Source: Micromonospora echinospora (GTDB taxonomy: Bacteria > Actinomycetota > Actinomycetes > Mycobacteriales > Micromonosporaceae). Taken from it: a DNA stretch of 64,000 nucleotides. The stretch spans positions 682,001 to 746,000 of the forward strand of contig NZ_LT607413.1 in NCBI RefSeq assembly GCF_900091495.1. The letters run 5' to 3'. Shown one piece after another: positions 56,062 through 64,000 of the stretch (positions are counted from its first letter, which is position 1; each line of letters starts with the position of its first letter). The notes below the pieces were generated by a model. It saw nothing but the letters and a program-made list of their open reading frames with translations, did no database searches and was not told the origin of the DNA. The translations under genes and the position numbers were made by a program.

Positions 56062-56412
56062 TCAGCCCAGCCAACGGGCGTCGGGCGGCAGCGGGGTGGT
56101 GACGTCCGGCAACCCCAGCAGTGGCCCGACCGAGGTGATCCGCAGGACCCGCTCGACCGCCGGCTGCGGGTTGGCCACCCGCAGCGACCGCCCCCGCTCC
56201 CGGGCCAGGCTGAAGCCCTCGATCAGCACCCGCAGGCCGGTCGAGTCGAGGAAGCTGACCTCGGCCAGGTCGACCAGGCACTCCTGGAGGTCGGGCCGGT
56301 TCAACGCGGCGACCAGCGCGGTCTCCAGCGTGCCGACGGTGGACATGTCGAGTTCGCCCGCCGGGGACAGCACGACGTCACCCCGGTCGGTGGCGCGCAC
56401 CCGCACCTCCAT
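56062..56412 (-). CDS. STAS-domain anti-sigma factor antagonist
   Basis: 116 aa, single STAS domain of the SpoIIAA/RsbV type. The phosphorylatable Ser in FLDSTGLRVL is present, as is DVVLSPAGELDMSTVGTLE. These proteins bind anti-sigma factors when unphosphorylated and release a stress sigma factor. ATG at 56412. No anti-sigma kinase gene lies next to it. Confidence 0.92.
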   Translation of the reverse strand: MEVRVRATDRGDVVLSPAGELDMSTVGTLETALVAALNRPDLQECLVDLAEVSFLDSTGLRVLIEGFSLARERGRSLRVANPQPAVERVLRITSVGPLLGLPDVTTPLPPDARWLG

Positions 56413-56791
56413 GACCGCTCACCACCTCCGTACCGCAGCCGCGTCCGGCGCCCTCGTGCCGACCCTATCGACCGGCCCACCCGGGATCGGCGGAACACGA
56501 GCGACTCATACCCTGCGTCACCGAGAACCACCGGGCTGATGACGACAAATAATCGCAGGTCAAGTCCACTTTTGGACAACTCGATCCAGATTTTTGGGGC
56601 TTGCCGGGGACCGGGTCGACACATAGCGTTACCTCACCGGGATGTCCGGTCGCCCGACACCTCCTCGGACCTGGGGGAAGAGGCTGCGGACCGTGGATCC
56701 GGCCCGGGATCCACGGTCCGCGCCGTCGGACGGGTCGGCCGGTGTCAGCCGGCGGGCCGGACACCGCAGCCGGGCACACCGGACACCGCAG
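56413..56791. other. gap between STAS and acetyltransferase genes
   Basis: About 380 bases without a convincing gene. It contains an AT-richer stretch (56530-56610) with a short stem GTCCA-CTTT-TGGAC, and a minus-strand GGGTAT (56513-56508) that could be the -10 of a stress-sigma (SigB-type) promoter for the STAS gene, though its -35 side (GTGGTT) is imperfect. The terminator at 56686-56721 follows the acetyltransferase. Confidence 0.4.
56686..56721. terminator. 15-bp perfect stem-loop
   Basis: GCGGACCGTGGATCC (56686-56700) pairs with GGATCCACGGTCCGC (56707-56721) across GGCCCG, 70 bases past the minus-strand acetyltransferase stop. Confidence 0.75.
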
Positions 56792-57457
56792 TCAGTCGGG
56801 GTGGACGATGCGGGAGCGCCAACCCCGGTCGGGGAAGCCGGCTGCCGCGGCGACGCGGGCCGAGGCGGTGTTGCCGGGGTCGTGCAGGTACGTCGGCACC
56901 GCCCCCTCGTCGAGCACCCGCCGGGCGGCCTGTGCGACCAGGCGACGGGCCAGTCCCCGGCCCCGGGCGGCCGGCACCGTCCCGACGGCCAACTCGTGGC
57001 CGTACCGGTCGTGCCGCTTGACGCCGACTCCCGCCAGGTAGCGCCCGTCGGCGTCGCGCGCCACCAGCACCTCCCGGTCGAACAGGTGCAGCCAGGAGGG
57101 GAACCCGGGATCGGTCGGGTCGGTCCACTCCCCCACGTCGGGCAGTGGTTCGGGGACGGTGCACCAGCGGAAGATCCCCTCCCGCAGGGGCAGGGCGGGG
57201 TGTCCGACCGCGCCGGGCAGCGCCGACCACAGCCGTGCGGTCGGTCCGTCGGCCGCCAGCGCCCGGACCGCCGCGACACGCTCCGGCGGCACGGAGAGCA
57301 CCGCGACGCCGGGGGCGGCCACCATGACCGCCGGCCGGAGCCGGCGGTCCCAGGCCGGGCGGGAGCGACGCCGGGAGCCGACCACGTGCAGCCCCGACCC
57401 GGCCGGCCACTGGCCGAGCCAGGTCACCAGATGCAGGTGGAGTCGCCTGTCGAGCAT
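56792..57457 (-). CDS. GNAT-family N-acetyltransferase
   Basis: 221 aa. The C-terminal two-thirds is a GNAT domain: VLVARDADGRYLAGVGVK, HELAVGTVPAARGRGLARRL (acetyl-CoA loop) and DPGNTASARVAAAAGFPD. The N-terminal ~45 residues are basic. ATG at 57457. Substrate unknown; single gene. Confidence 0.82.
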   Translation of the reverse strand: MLDRRLHLHLVTWLGQWPAGSGLHVVGSRRRSRPAWDRRLRPAVMVAAPGVAVLSVPPERVAAVRALAADGPTARLWSALPGAVGHPALPLREGIFRWCTVPEPLPDVGEWTDPTDPGFPSWLHLFDREVLVARDADGRYLAGVGVKRHDRYGHELAVGTVPAARGRGLARRLVAQAARRVLDEGAVPTYLHDPGNTASARVAAAAGFPDRGWRSRIVHPD

Positions 57458-57678
57458 CGGATCACGGTACGCGTCACGGCCACCGCGAGTCGGGTGATCC
57501 CGGACCCGTACCTCCCCCGGTCCGAGGTTGGTTGAACCACGCGACCGTGGGTACAGACAGAGAACATCACCGATGGCTCACGAACCGCGATCCGGTCACC
57601 TGACCGGGAACCGGACGCACCAACCGCGCGTCACACCTATTTTCATAGATGGACAACTTTCTCTGGGATGGTACGGCC

Positions 57679-57873
57679 ATGCCGAAACAGCTGATCGAGC
57701 AGGACAAACGCGACACGGGACGGCTCTGGCCGGCGCTCCGGGACGACGTGCCGCCGCCGGCCCAGTCGCGGTACGTGGGCGGCCGGGCCCCGCACGCCGG
57801 CGACCGGTCGTGGGCGGAGCTGAACCGGCTGCCGGCGAACCTCTCCACCCGCCGCCACCTCGGCACACGCTGA
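57679..57873 (+). CDS. small hypothetical protein
   Basis: 64 aa from ATG 57679 (an upstream in-frame ATG at 57649 lacks a ribosome site). Begins MPKQLIEQDKRDTGRLWPAL and ends SWAELNRLPANLSTRRHLG; charged, no membrane segment. Third codon positions are strongly G/C, and an AT-rich TATTTTCATAGAT lies just upstream like a promoter. No family recognised. Real gene likely but unproven. Confidence 0.5.
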   Translation: MPKQLIEQDKRDTGRLWPALRDDVPPPAQSRYVGGRAPHAGDRSWAELNRLPANLSTRRHLGTR

Positions 57874-58034
57874 GCGGACCGCGCCCCGGCCGCCCCGGCA
57901 CGGGGCTCCCGGGCAGCCACTGCGGACGCCGGGGAACGCGACACACCCGAAAGCCGCGCGGCGAGGGTCTTAGCACACCTGTCGGGTAGGTTCTTTGCGT
58001 TCCGGCACGGCCACCGACAGGAGAAGCTCCACCC

Positions 58035-58637
58035 ATGGGCAAGAAGACCATCCACGTCTCCGACTTCAGCGGCACGGTCCTCCCGACCGACGACGAGGTG
58101 GTCCGCGTCGTCGTGCTGGAGCACCCGGACCTGGTGACCGGACCGGTGCAGTTGGAGATCAGCCCGACCGAGGTGGAGGGCATCGACGACGCGGCGCTCG
58201 ACGTCGCCGTGGTGGAGATCTACGACCCGCAGGGTGACGGGGAGCCCCGCCGGGTGGTGCTGACCGCCAGCGAGTTCGACGCGATGTCGACCGAGACGCC
58301 GATGGCGCAGCTCCTGCGCACCGCCGAGCGGGTCCGTCCGCCGAAGGCCCGCAAGACCGCCGAGAAGATCGACTACGGCACCGTCGAGCACGCCGGCAAG
58401 CCGCACCGGGGCCGGGTCACCGACGAGGAGGCCACCCTCGTCCGCGAGCGGCTCGACGAGGTCAACAAGCGGCTCGCGGACGCCGGGCTCCGGCAGATCG
58501 ACCCCGCCGACCCGGAGCACGCCGCCCGGTACGGCTTCCCCACCCCGGCCGCCCCCACCCCGACCAGCCCGGACGCCGTGTCCACTCCCGACCCGGCTGG
58601 CGAGCCCACTCCGGCGACGCAGGCCACCCCGGCCTGA
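58035..58637 (+). CDS. conserved hypothetical protein, unknown function
   Basis: 200 aa. MGKKTIHVSDFSGTVLPTDD opens a domain with beta-strand-like VVRVVVLEHPDLVTGPVQLE, a helical middle (STETPMAQLLRTAERVRPPK, RLDEVNKRLADAG), and a Pro/Thr-rich disordered tail from about 175. The ribosome site AGGAGA precedes the ATG. I do not recognise the family; the compact opening suggests a ligand- or nucleic-acid-related domain but that is speculation. Confidence 0.7.
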   Translation: MGKKTIHVSDFSGTVLPTDDEVVRVVVLEHPDLVTGPVQLEISPTEVEGIDDAALDVAVVEIYDPQGDGEPRRVVLTASEFDAMSTETPMAQLLRTAERVRPPKARKTAEKIDYGTVEHAGKPHRGRVTDEEATLVRERLDEVNKRLADAGLRQIDPADPEHAARYGFPTPAAPTPTSPDAVSTPDPAGEPTPATQATPA

Positions 58638-58710
58638 GGCCGCCGCGACGCGACGGCCGGGCGGTGGGGCGCGACGGCCGGGCGATGGGGCGCGTATATC
58701 GTCCTGCGGT

Positions 58711-59220
58711 GTGAGCGGCATACCCCACTCCCACTGCTCCGGCTGCGGCACCGTCTATCCCGACGGCGCGGACTGGCCCCGGAACTGCACGGCCTGCGGC
58801 CACACCACCTGGCGTAATCCACTCCCGGTGGCGGTGGCCGTCCAGCCGGTGCTCACCCCCACCGGGCTCGGCGTGGTGGTCCAGCGCCGCGACATCGAGC
58901 CCGCCCGGGGGCTGCTCGCGCTGCCGGGCGGCTTCATCGAGCACGGCGAGGAGTGGCGGGACGCGCTCGTCCGCGAACTGTGGGAGGAGACCGGCCTGAC
59001 CGGCGACGCGGCGGACGTACGCCTCGTCGCCGTGCACAGTGCGCCGAGCGGCGGCACCATCATGATCTTCGGGGCGCTGCCGACCCGGCAGTTGGCGGAC
59101 CTTCCGCCGTCCGCGCCCACGGCGGAGTCGACCGAGTGGCTCGTGGTCACCGAGCCGACCGAACTGGCCTTCTCCACCCACACCGAGGTGCTGGCCGACT
59201 ACCTGGCCGCCCACCGCTGA
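58711..59220 (+). CDS. NUDIX hydrolase with N-terminal zinc ribbon
   Basis: 169 aa. A four-Cys zinc ribbon (HSHCSGCGTVYP and RNCTACGHTTW) precedes a NUDIX box, GGFIEHGEEWRDALVRELWE then ETGL, which fits GX5EX7REUXEEXGU. Similar NADH-pyrophosphatase-like proteins (NudC and ADP-ribose type) hydrolyse nucleoside diphosphate derivatives; the exact substrate is unknown. GTG start with TATATC about 10 bases upstream, again hinting at a leaderless mRNA. Confidence 0.9.
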   Translation: MSGIPHSHCSGCGTVYPDGADWPRNCTACGHTTWRNPLPVAVAVQPVLTPTGLGVVVQRRDIEPARGLLALPGGFIEHGEEWRDALVRELWEETGLTGDAADVRLVAVHSAPSGGTIMIFGALPTRQLADLPPSAPTAESTEWLVVTEPTELAFSTHTEVLADYLAAHR

Positions 59221-59294
59221 TCCGCGCCGCCGGCAACCCGGCGAGTCGCCGGCCTGGTCGGCTGGCCGCCGGGTTCGGGCTGCGAGGAAACAAC

Positions 59295-59305
59295 TTGGTC
59301 GACCG
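59295..59305. promoter_or_regulatory. dyad TTGGTCGACCG upstream of epimerase gene
   Basis: The core GGTCGACC (59297-59304) is a perfect palindrome and resembles operators of HutC-type GntR regulators, which often contain TGGT...ACCA. A HutC-type GntR gene is encoded 2 kb downstream. Regulation is inferred only. Confidence 0.35.
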
Positions 59306-59374
59306 GTGACGGCCCGCCACCAAATAGATCGCATACCATCGATTTCTCGTGTCGTCGGACGGATTGAGGACTCG

Positions 59375-60355
59375 ATGGAGCTGAGCTACGCCTTTCTCGA
59401 CATCCCCTTCTCGTTGCCGTACCACTTCGCGAGAGCGAGCCTGCTGGCCACCCGGCTGGTCCGGGTGGAGCTGCGCGACGGCGACGTCCGGGGCCGCGGG
59501 GAGGCCACCCTGTTCGAGAGCCGGTTCCCCGACCCGAAGGCCGCCACCGCCGAGCAGGTGGAGCAGGCACGGGTCGCGATCGGCCAGGGCGCCGGTCGGG
59601 AGGACCTGCTCGCCCTGCTGCCGGCGGGCGCGGCGCGCAACGCCGTCGACGCCGGCCTGTGGGACCTGGAAGCCAAGCGCAGTGGCCGCCGGGTGTGGCA
59701 GGCGATCGGCCTGCCCGAGCCCACGCCGGTCGAGGACATGCTCACCGTCTCGCTGGCCGACGAGGCCCAGTTCGTGCAGGAACTGAAGGACAGCCAGGGA
59801 CGCCGGGCATTGAAGCTGAAACTCGGGTCGGCCGAGGACGTCGAACGACTGGAACTCACCCGCGCCCACCGGCCCGACGCCGAGTTGGTGGTGGACGTCA
59901 ACTGTGGCTGGACGCCGGAGCGTCTGGTGGCGATGCTGCCGGTGCTCGCCCGGCACGACGTCCGGATGGTCGAGCAACCGGTCCGGCCCGAACACGAGGA
60001 GGCGCTGCGAGGGCTGCCCCGGCAGGTGCCCCTCATCGCGGACGAGTCGTTCTACGCCGAGGAGGACCTGCCCCGGATCGCCGAGCTCTACGACGGGGTG
60101 AACATCAAGCTCGACAAGTGCGGCGGCCTCACCGCCGCGCTGCGGATCGTCGCGCAGGCCCGGCAGCGGGACCTGCGCATCATGGTCGGCTGCTTCGCGG
60201 CCACCTCGCTCGCCTCCGCCGCCGCCTTCCAGGTCGCCCACTACGCCGAGTTCCGGGACATCGCCGGGCACCTGATCCTCACCGAGGACGTGCAGCCGTC
60301 GATGCCCTGCGTGGACGGCTGGCTCAGCCCGCCCACCCCGGAGCTGTGGGGCTGA
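59375..60355 (+). CDS. enolase-superfamily dipeptide epimerase (L-Ala-D/L-Glu epimerase-like)
   Basis: 326 aa. The muconate-lactonizing subgroup of the enolase superfamily: the acid/base pair Lys-x-Lys in RALKLKLG, metal ligands in VVDVNCGW (Asp), MVEQPVRPE (Glu) and IADESFYAE (Asp), and the partner Lys in NIKLDKCGG. These positions fit L-Ala-D/L-Glu and related dipeptide epimerases. ATG at 59375 with GAGGA just upstream. Nearby peptidase and oligopeptide transporter genes support a role in using murein or other peptides. Confidence 0.87.
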   Translation: MELSYAFLDIPFSLPYHFARASLLATRLVRVELRDGDVRGRGEATLFESRFPDPKAATAEQVEQARVAIGQGAGREDLLALLPAGAARNAVDAGLWDLEAKRSGRRVWQAIGLPEPTPVEDMLTVSLADEAQFVQELKDSQGRRALKLKLGSAEDVERLELTRAHRPDAELVVDVNCGWTPERLVAMLPVLARHDVRMVEQPVRPEHEEALRGLPRQVPLIADESFYAEEDLPRIAELYDGVNIKLDKCGGLTAALRIVAQARQRDLRIMVGCFAATSLASAAAFQVAHYAEFRDIAGHLILTEDVQPSMPCVDGWLSPPTPELWG

Positions 60356-60419
60356 CCGGTCACCGGCCCGGCCGGTAATCCGGAGGCGGCAGCGTGCGTC
60401 GTGGGCCACACTTGCCGGC

Positions 60420-61031
60420 ATGTCCGCAGAGGTGTCGAGCGTCGCCGAACTGACCGCCGAGGTGCGTGCCGGCCGTACCCCGAAGTTCGTGTTCTTCTGG
60501 GGGCACCGGGCCCGACCGGACGGCACCGTCGGGCCCGGTTGCCTCAGCCAGTGGTTGCCGGCGCCGTTCACGGTGGACGGGACCCGGTTCGCCACCGCCG
60601 AGCACTACATGATGTGGGCCAAGGCGATGCTCTTCGGCGACCGGGCGACCGCCGGCAAGGTGCTCACCGTGACGCACCCGAACGAGGCCAAGACCCTCGG
60701 CCGTCAGGTCGCCGGCTTCGACGAACGGACCTGGCGGGAACGCCGGTTCGAGATCGTGGTGGCCGCCAACCTCGCCAAGTTCGGCCAGCACCCCGACCTG
60801 CGGGCGTTCCTGCTCGGCACCGGGGAGCGGGTGCTGGTCGAGGCGAGTCCGCTGGACCGGATCTGGGGCATCGGCCTGGCCGCCGACGACCCGGCTGCCG
60901 CCGACCCCGCCCGGTGGCGCGGGCTGAACCTGCTCGGGTTCGCGCTGATGCGGGTGCGGGCGGCACTTCGGGACGGGACGCCGGACGCGACGGCGTACGG
61001 CGATCCGGTGAACCGGGCCGACGGGCGTTGA
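60420..61031 (+). CDS. NADAR-family protein (DUF1768)
   Basis: 203 aa. Typical NADAR features: KFVFFWGHRARP at the N-terminus, FTVDGTRFATAEHYMMWAKA (the conserved Glu-His), and LLGTGERVLVEASPLDRIWG with the final Asp and Trp. Known NADAR proteins act on ADP-ribose-containing or riboflavin-related N-glycosides, and some reverse ADP-ribosylation of guanine. ATG at 60420. It follows the epimerase gene by 64 bases on the same strand; why is unclear. Confidence 0.88.
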   Translation: MSAEVSSVAELTAEVRAGRTPKFVFFWGHRARPDGTVGPGCLSQWLPAPFTVDGTRFATAEHYMMWAKAMLFGDRATAGKVLTVTHPNEAKTLGRQVAGFDERTWRERRFEIVVAANLAKFGQHPDLRAFLLGTGERVLVEASPLDRIWGIGLAADDPAAADPARWRGLNLLGFALMRVRAALRDGTPDATAYGDPVNRADGR

Positions 61032-61124
61032 CCTAGCCCCGGGCCGTTCCGGGTGCGGGTCGAGGCGCGGCGTGGGCGCGGGTGTGGGCGTGGAGAAGGA
61101 AACGACGATGCCCGGAAACGGCGA

Positions 61125-61163
61125 TGCCCGCCGGTGGACCGGGGTCCGGTCCACCGGCGGGCA
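61125..61163. terminator. 16-bp perfect stem-loop between convergent genes
   Basis: TGCCCGCCGGTGGACC (61125-61140) pairs with GGTCCACCGGCGGGCA (61148-61163) across a 7-base loop, between the NADAR and GntR genes. Confidence 0.8.
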
Positions 61164-61232
61164 CCGGTGCGCGGAACCGGACCTACCGGCCGGGGGGACC
61201 TCACCGCCCCCTGGCCTACCGGCCGGAGCCGC

Positions 61233-61979
61233 TCACCGTGCCGGTTCGGGTTGCCCGCCCCGGCTGATCCGCAGGGTCAGCACGTCGGTGCGGACCGTGA
61301 AGTGCCCGTGGAACAGGGCGACATCGCCCGCCCCGTAGCCGATCTGGGTGGCGGTGACCAGCGGGTGCCCGAGGGGCACGTCGAGCCGCGCGGTGGCCTC
61401 CTCGTCGGCGAGGACGGCGACGAGCTCGATCTCGGCCCGCCGGACCGGCATGCCGGTCGCGCTGGCCAGGAACTCGAACATGTCCAGGTCGATGCTGAGC
61501 AGCCCGGACGGGTCGAGGTCCCGGCCGTCGAAGCGCAGCGGCAGGTGGTCGCGGATCCAGGCCGCCGGGACCCCGTCCACGGCGAAGAGACGGTCGACCC
61601 GCCACACCGGCGAGTCCGGCTCGACCCCGAGCACCTCGGCGCAGCCGGGCGGGCACTTGGCCCGGCTGACCGCCGCGTCCTGGAGCGTCGGGCGGTGCCC
61701 CGAGGCGGTGATCCGGTCCCGCAGCGCGGTGACGTCGCCGATCGACACCGGCACCCGTTCCACACCGTCGTGCACGAACGTGCCGATGCCCCAGGTCCGA
61801 GTCACCACGCCCTCACCGGCGAGCTGCCCCAGCACCTCCCGCACGGTGGCCCGGCTGACCTCCAGCCGGTCGGCCAAGTCGCGCTCGTTGGGCAGCTTGT
61901 CGCCCACCCGGAACTCGCTGCCGATGAGTTCCCGTAGCCGACTGTGCGCGGCCTGTAGCGCGGTCTCGCGCCGTCCCAT
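61233..61979 (-). CDS. GntR-family regulator, HutC/UTRA type
   Basis: 248 aa. N-terminal winged helix (LPNERDLADRLEVSRATVRE, about 30-75) then a UTRA effector-binding domain (about 90-235) with VWRVDRLFAVDGVPAAWIRD and HPLVTATQIGYGAGDVALFHGH. HutC-type regulators bind small effectors such as sugars or amino-acid derivatives. ATG at 61979. It follows the dipeptidase gene on the same strand by 89 bases, so it may control the peptide-use genes. Confidence 0.9.
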   Translation of the reverse strand: MGRRETALQAAHSRLRELIGSEFRVGDKLPNERDLADRLEVSRATVREVLGQLAGEGVVTRTWGIGTFVHDGVERVPVSIGDVTALRDRITASGHRPTLQDAAVSRAKCPPGCAEVLGVEPDSPVWRVDRLFAVDGVPAAWIRDHLPLRFDGRDLDPSGLLSIDLDMFEFLASATGMPVRRAEIELVAVLADEEATARLDVPLGHPLVTATQIGYGAGDVALFHGHFTVRTDVLTLRISRGGQPEPAR

Positions 61980-62068
61980 CCGCCCTCACCTCATCGCTGT
62001 CCGCCGCCGGCCGCGGCGTACGGAGTGTAGTTCGTCGGTGCCGGATCGACCGACAGGCCGATCCGGCG

Positions 62069-63271
62069 CTACCAGACCTGTTCCAGCACCCGCAGGGTGT
62101 TGCCGCCGATGACCTTGGCGATCTCGTCGTCGGAGTAGTCGTGCTTGACCAGCCAGCCGACGATGTTGCCGAACGCCTCGCCCGGGTTCTCCATCCCGGA
62201 GACGTACTCCACCCGGGGGTGCTCCGGCCGGTCACCGGCGTCGTGCGCGTAGTTCCCGGCGTAGGTGTTGTGCACCCCGACGTGGTCGCCGAACATCGTG
62301 TCCGGCCCGAACGTGACGTGGTCGATGCCGACCAGGTCCACGCAGTACGTGAAGTGGTCCATGATCGACTCGATCGAGTGGTGCGGGTGGTCCGCCGAGA
62401 GGGTGGTGTGCGGAGCGGCCTCGATGCCGATCACGCCACCCCGCTCGGCGCAGGCCCGGATCACCTCGTCCGGCTTCATCCGGGGGGTCTTCCAGACCGC
62501 GCGGGCACCGGCGTGCGTGATGAAGACGGGCACGGTGCTGGCCTCGACCACGTCCAGGCAGGTCTGGTCGCCGGAGTGCGAGATGTCGATGGCGATGCCG
62601 AGCTTGTTCATCCGGTCGACCGCGCGCCGCCCGAAGTGGGTCAGCCCGCCGTCGTGCCGCTCGGAGAGGCCGCCGCCGAGCATGTTGGCCTGGCTGTAGG
62701 CGATGCCGAGCTGGCGGACGCCGAAGCCGTAGAGGATGTCGATCCGGTCCAGCTCGTTCTCGATCGGGCTGGCGCACTCCAGGCCGGCGACGAGTGCCAG
62801 CCGGCCGTCCCGCTTGGCGGCGTGGATGTCCGCCAGCGAGGTGGCCAGGAAGACGTGGTCCTGCTTGTAGAGGTCACTCATCCGCATCCCGAGGGCGTAG
62901 ACGAGGTCGTTCCACTTCCAGCCGTTCTCGCTGGTCACGCAGGACGCGCCGGCCATGAAGTTGTCGAACACCGCGGTCAGGCCGGAGCGCGCCAGTCCCT
63001 CGTAGCCGGTGCGCTGGCGCGCGGTGCGGTTGTAGGCGCGCAGTTCCCGGACGTCCTCGGGCAGGACCACCGGGTGCTCGTGCAGGGAGATCGCGACGTG
63101 CTCGGCGAGCAGCCGGGTCACACGCGAACGCTGGGCGTCGGTCAGGCCGAGGTCGTGCTCGGGCACCCGGCCGACCTCCTGCGCCAGGTCGAACACCCGG
63201 TAGTCCGTGTGCGGCTCCAGGTACGAGTAGGACCTGTGCCCCTGGTACCGGGGGGCGGGTTCTTGCAGCAA
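62069..63271 (-). CDS. membrane-dipeptidase-type peptidase (M19)
   Basis: 400 aa, no signal peptide or membrane helix. The M19 binuclear zinc site is recognisable: GLECASPIEN (bridging Glu), IDISHSGDQTC and VFITHAGARAVW (His ligands), and VGIDHVTFGPD (Asp). The first motif is HEH (SLHEHP) rather than the usual HxD, so metal binding may differ. These enzymes cleave dipeptides, some with D-residues. TTG at 63271 follows AAGGAGAAGG. Directly upstream (33 bases) is an oligopeptide ABC ATPase. Confidence 0.87.
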   Translation of the reverse strand: MLQEPAPRYQGHRSYSYLEPHTDYRVFDLAQEVGRVPEHDLGLTDAQRSRVTRLLAEHVAISLHEHPVVLPEDVRELRAYNRTARQRTGYEGLARSGLTAVFDNFMAGASCVTSENGWKWNDLVYALGMRMSDLYKQDHVFLATSLADIHAAKRDGRLALVAGLECASPIENELDRIDILYGFGVRQLGIAYSQANMLGGGLSERHDGGLTHFGRRAVDRMNKLGIAIDISHSGDQTCLDVVEASTVPVFITHAGARAVWKTPRMKPDEVIRACAERGGVIGIEAAPHTTLSADHPHHSIESIMDHFTYCVDLVGIDHVTFGPDTMFGDHVGVHNTYAGNYAHDAGDRPEHPRVEYVSGMENPGEAFGNIVGWLVKHDYSDDEIAKVIGGNTLRVLEQVW

Positions 63272-63304
63272 GACACCTTCTCCTTGGGAAACGGTCGCCG
63301 GGCG

Positions 63305-64000
63305 CTACGCGGCCAGCGGGTAGTGGCAGGCAACCGGATGTTCGCCGGCGGCCAGCGGCGGTTCGGTGGTGGCGCAGGTCTCGGTCGCCTGCCAGCAGCG
63401 GGTCCGGAACCGGCAACCCGAGGGCGGGTTCACCGGGCTGGGCGGGTCACCGGCCAGCAGGATCCGCTGGCGTTGCCCCCGGGCGGCCGGCTCGGGCACC
63501 GGCACGGCCGAGAGCAGGGCGGTGGTGTACGGGTGCCGGGGCGTGTCGTACAGGCGGTGTTCCGGCCCGGTCTCCACCAGCTTGCCGAGGTACATCACCG
63601 CCACCCGGTCGGAGATGTGCCGGACCACGGACAGGTCGTGGGCGATGAAGACGTACGCCACGCCCAGCTCGTCCTGGAGCCGTTCGAGCAGGTTCACCAC
63701 CTGGGCCTGGACCGATACGTCCAGCGCGGAGACCGGCTCGTCGCAGACGATCACGTCGGGTTGCAGGGCGAGCGCGCGGGCGATGCCGATGCGCTGCCGC
63801 TGCCCGCCGGAGAACTGGTGCGGGTAGCGGTCCAGGTGCACCTGCGGGTCGAGGCCGACCAGGTCGAGCAGTTCCTTAACCCGGTCCAGCCGGCGGCGCT
63901 TGTCCAGCACGTCCGGGTGGATCTCGAAGGGCTGGAGCAGGATCTCCCGGATGGTGCGCCGGGGGTTCAGCGAGGTGTACGGGTCCTGGAGCACGATCTG
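63305..64000 (-). CDS. oligopeptide/dipeptide ABC transporter ATP-binding protein, partial
   Basis: 232 codons visible; the start lies beyond the right edge, so Walker A is missing. What is left shows the Q-loop region [13 protein letters not shown], signature [15 protein letters not shown], Walker [15 protein letters not shown]-loop IAHDLSVV and the C-terminal oligopeptide_HPY segment ending [20 protein letters not shown] (a Cys motif that can bind an Fe-S cluster in relatives). This is the OppF/DppF type. Permeases and binding protein should lie just outside. Confidence 0.93.
   Translation of the reverse strand, partial: QIVLQDPYTSLNPRRTIREILLQPFEIHPDVLDKRRRLDRVKELLDLVGLDPQVHLDRYPHQFSGGQRQRIGIARALALQPDVIVCDEPVSALDVSVQAQVVNLLERLQDELGVAYVFIAHDLSVVRHISDRVAVMYLGKLVETGPEHRLYDTPRHPYTTALLSAVPVPEPAARGQRQRILLAGDPPSPVNPPSGCRFRTRCWQATETCATTEPPLAAGEHPVACHYPLAA

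Overview
The window is one continuous stretch of very GC-rich chromosome. Coding genes have almost every third codon position G or C, GTG and TTG starts are common, and some genes seem to be transcribed without a leader. The gene content (XRE/DUF5753 plus DUF397 pair, DUF6232 proteins, DUF202 pair, ligA - gatCAB - mnmA - etfBA neighbourhood, several GGDEF/EAL proteins) points to an actinomycete, most likely Micromonosporaceae such as Micromonospora. That placement is an inference from gene content. I see no rRNA, tRNA, CRISPR array, transposase or integrase.

Layout. 1-4.8 kb: the end of a LigB-type dioxygenase, a regulator/DUF397 pair, a secreted subtilisin with an odd Cys/Pro-rich tail, and a small secreted protein. 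4.8-14.4 kb: an exported FAD oxidoreductase, then a mannoside-use cluster (binding protein, two permeases, GH2 beta-mannosidase) behind a divergent LacI regulator, with a promoter and LacI-type operator in between. 14.4-23.2 kb: a membrane GGDEF/EAL protein, a PH-like membrane protein, a 2-hydroxyacid dehydrogenase, a GT39-like membrane enzyme, a lipoprotein sugar dehydrogenase and a membrane metallophosphoesterase. 23.2-42 kb: mostly minus-strand housekeeping genes: a transketolase/PDH-E1-like enzyme, gatB-gatA-gatC (with a 27-codon mini-ORF coupled at both ends between gatC and gatA), a second GGDEF/EAL protein, ligA, a membrane-anchored PemK/MazF-like protein, an ADP-ribosylglycohydrolase, a VOC protein, a MetE-like protein, mnmA, a cysteine desulfurase, and etfA/etfB.

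42-53 kb: acetyltransferase, DUF202 pair, a drug-type ABC exporter, an acetolactate-synthase-like enzyme, an enoyl-CoA hydratase, two DUF6232 paralogues (the second frameshifted), an Ala-rich coiled-coil protein, ribokinase and an ABC ATPase. 53-57.5 kb: a ROK regulator divergent from a NagZ-like GH3 enzyme, then a STAS protein and an acetyltransferase. 57.5-64 kb: small and hypothetical genes, a NUDIX hydrolase, then a likely peptide-use region: dipeptide epimerase, NADAR protein, GntR/HutC regulator, membrane-dipeptidase-type peptidase and an oligopeptide ABC ATPase that runs off the right edge.

The strongest unusual signals are: a 55-bp near-palindromic element in four copies, each just past a minus-strand stop codon; the SERSER mini-ORF inserted into the gat operon with ATGA overlaps on both sides; the frameshifted DUF6232 paralogue; the membrane-anchored MazF-like protein with no antitoxin beside it; the 28-bp tandem repeat at 23.1 kb; and the Cys/Pro-rich protease tail. 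I do not see a clearly new multi-gene system.
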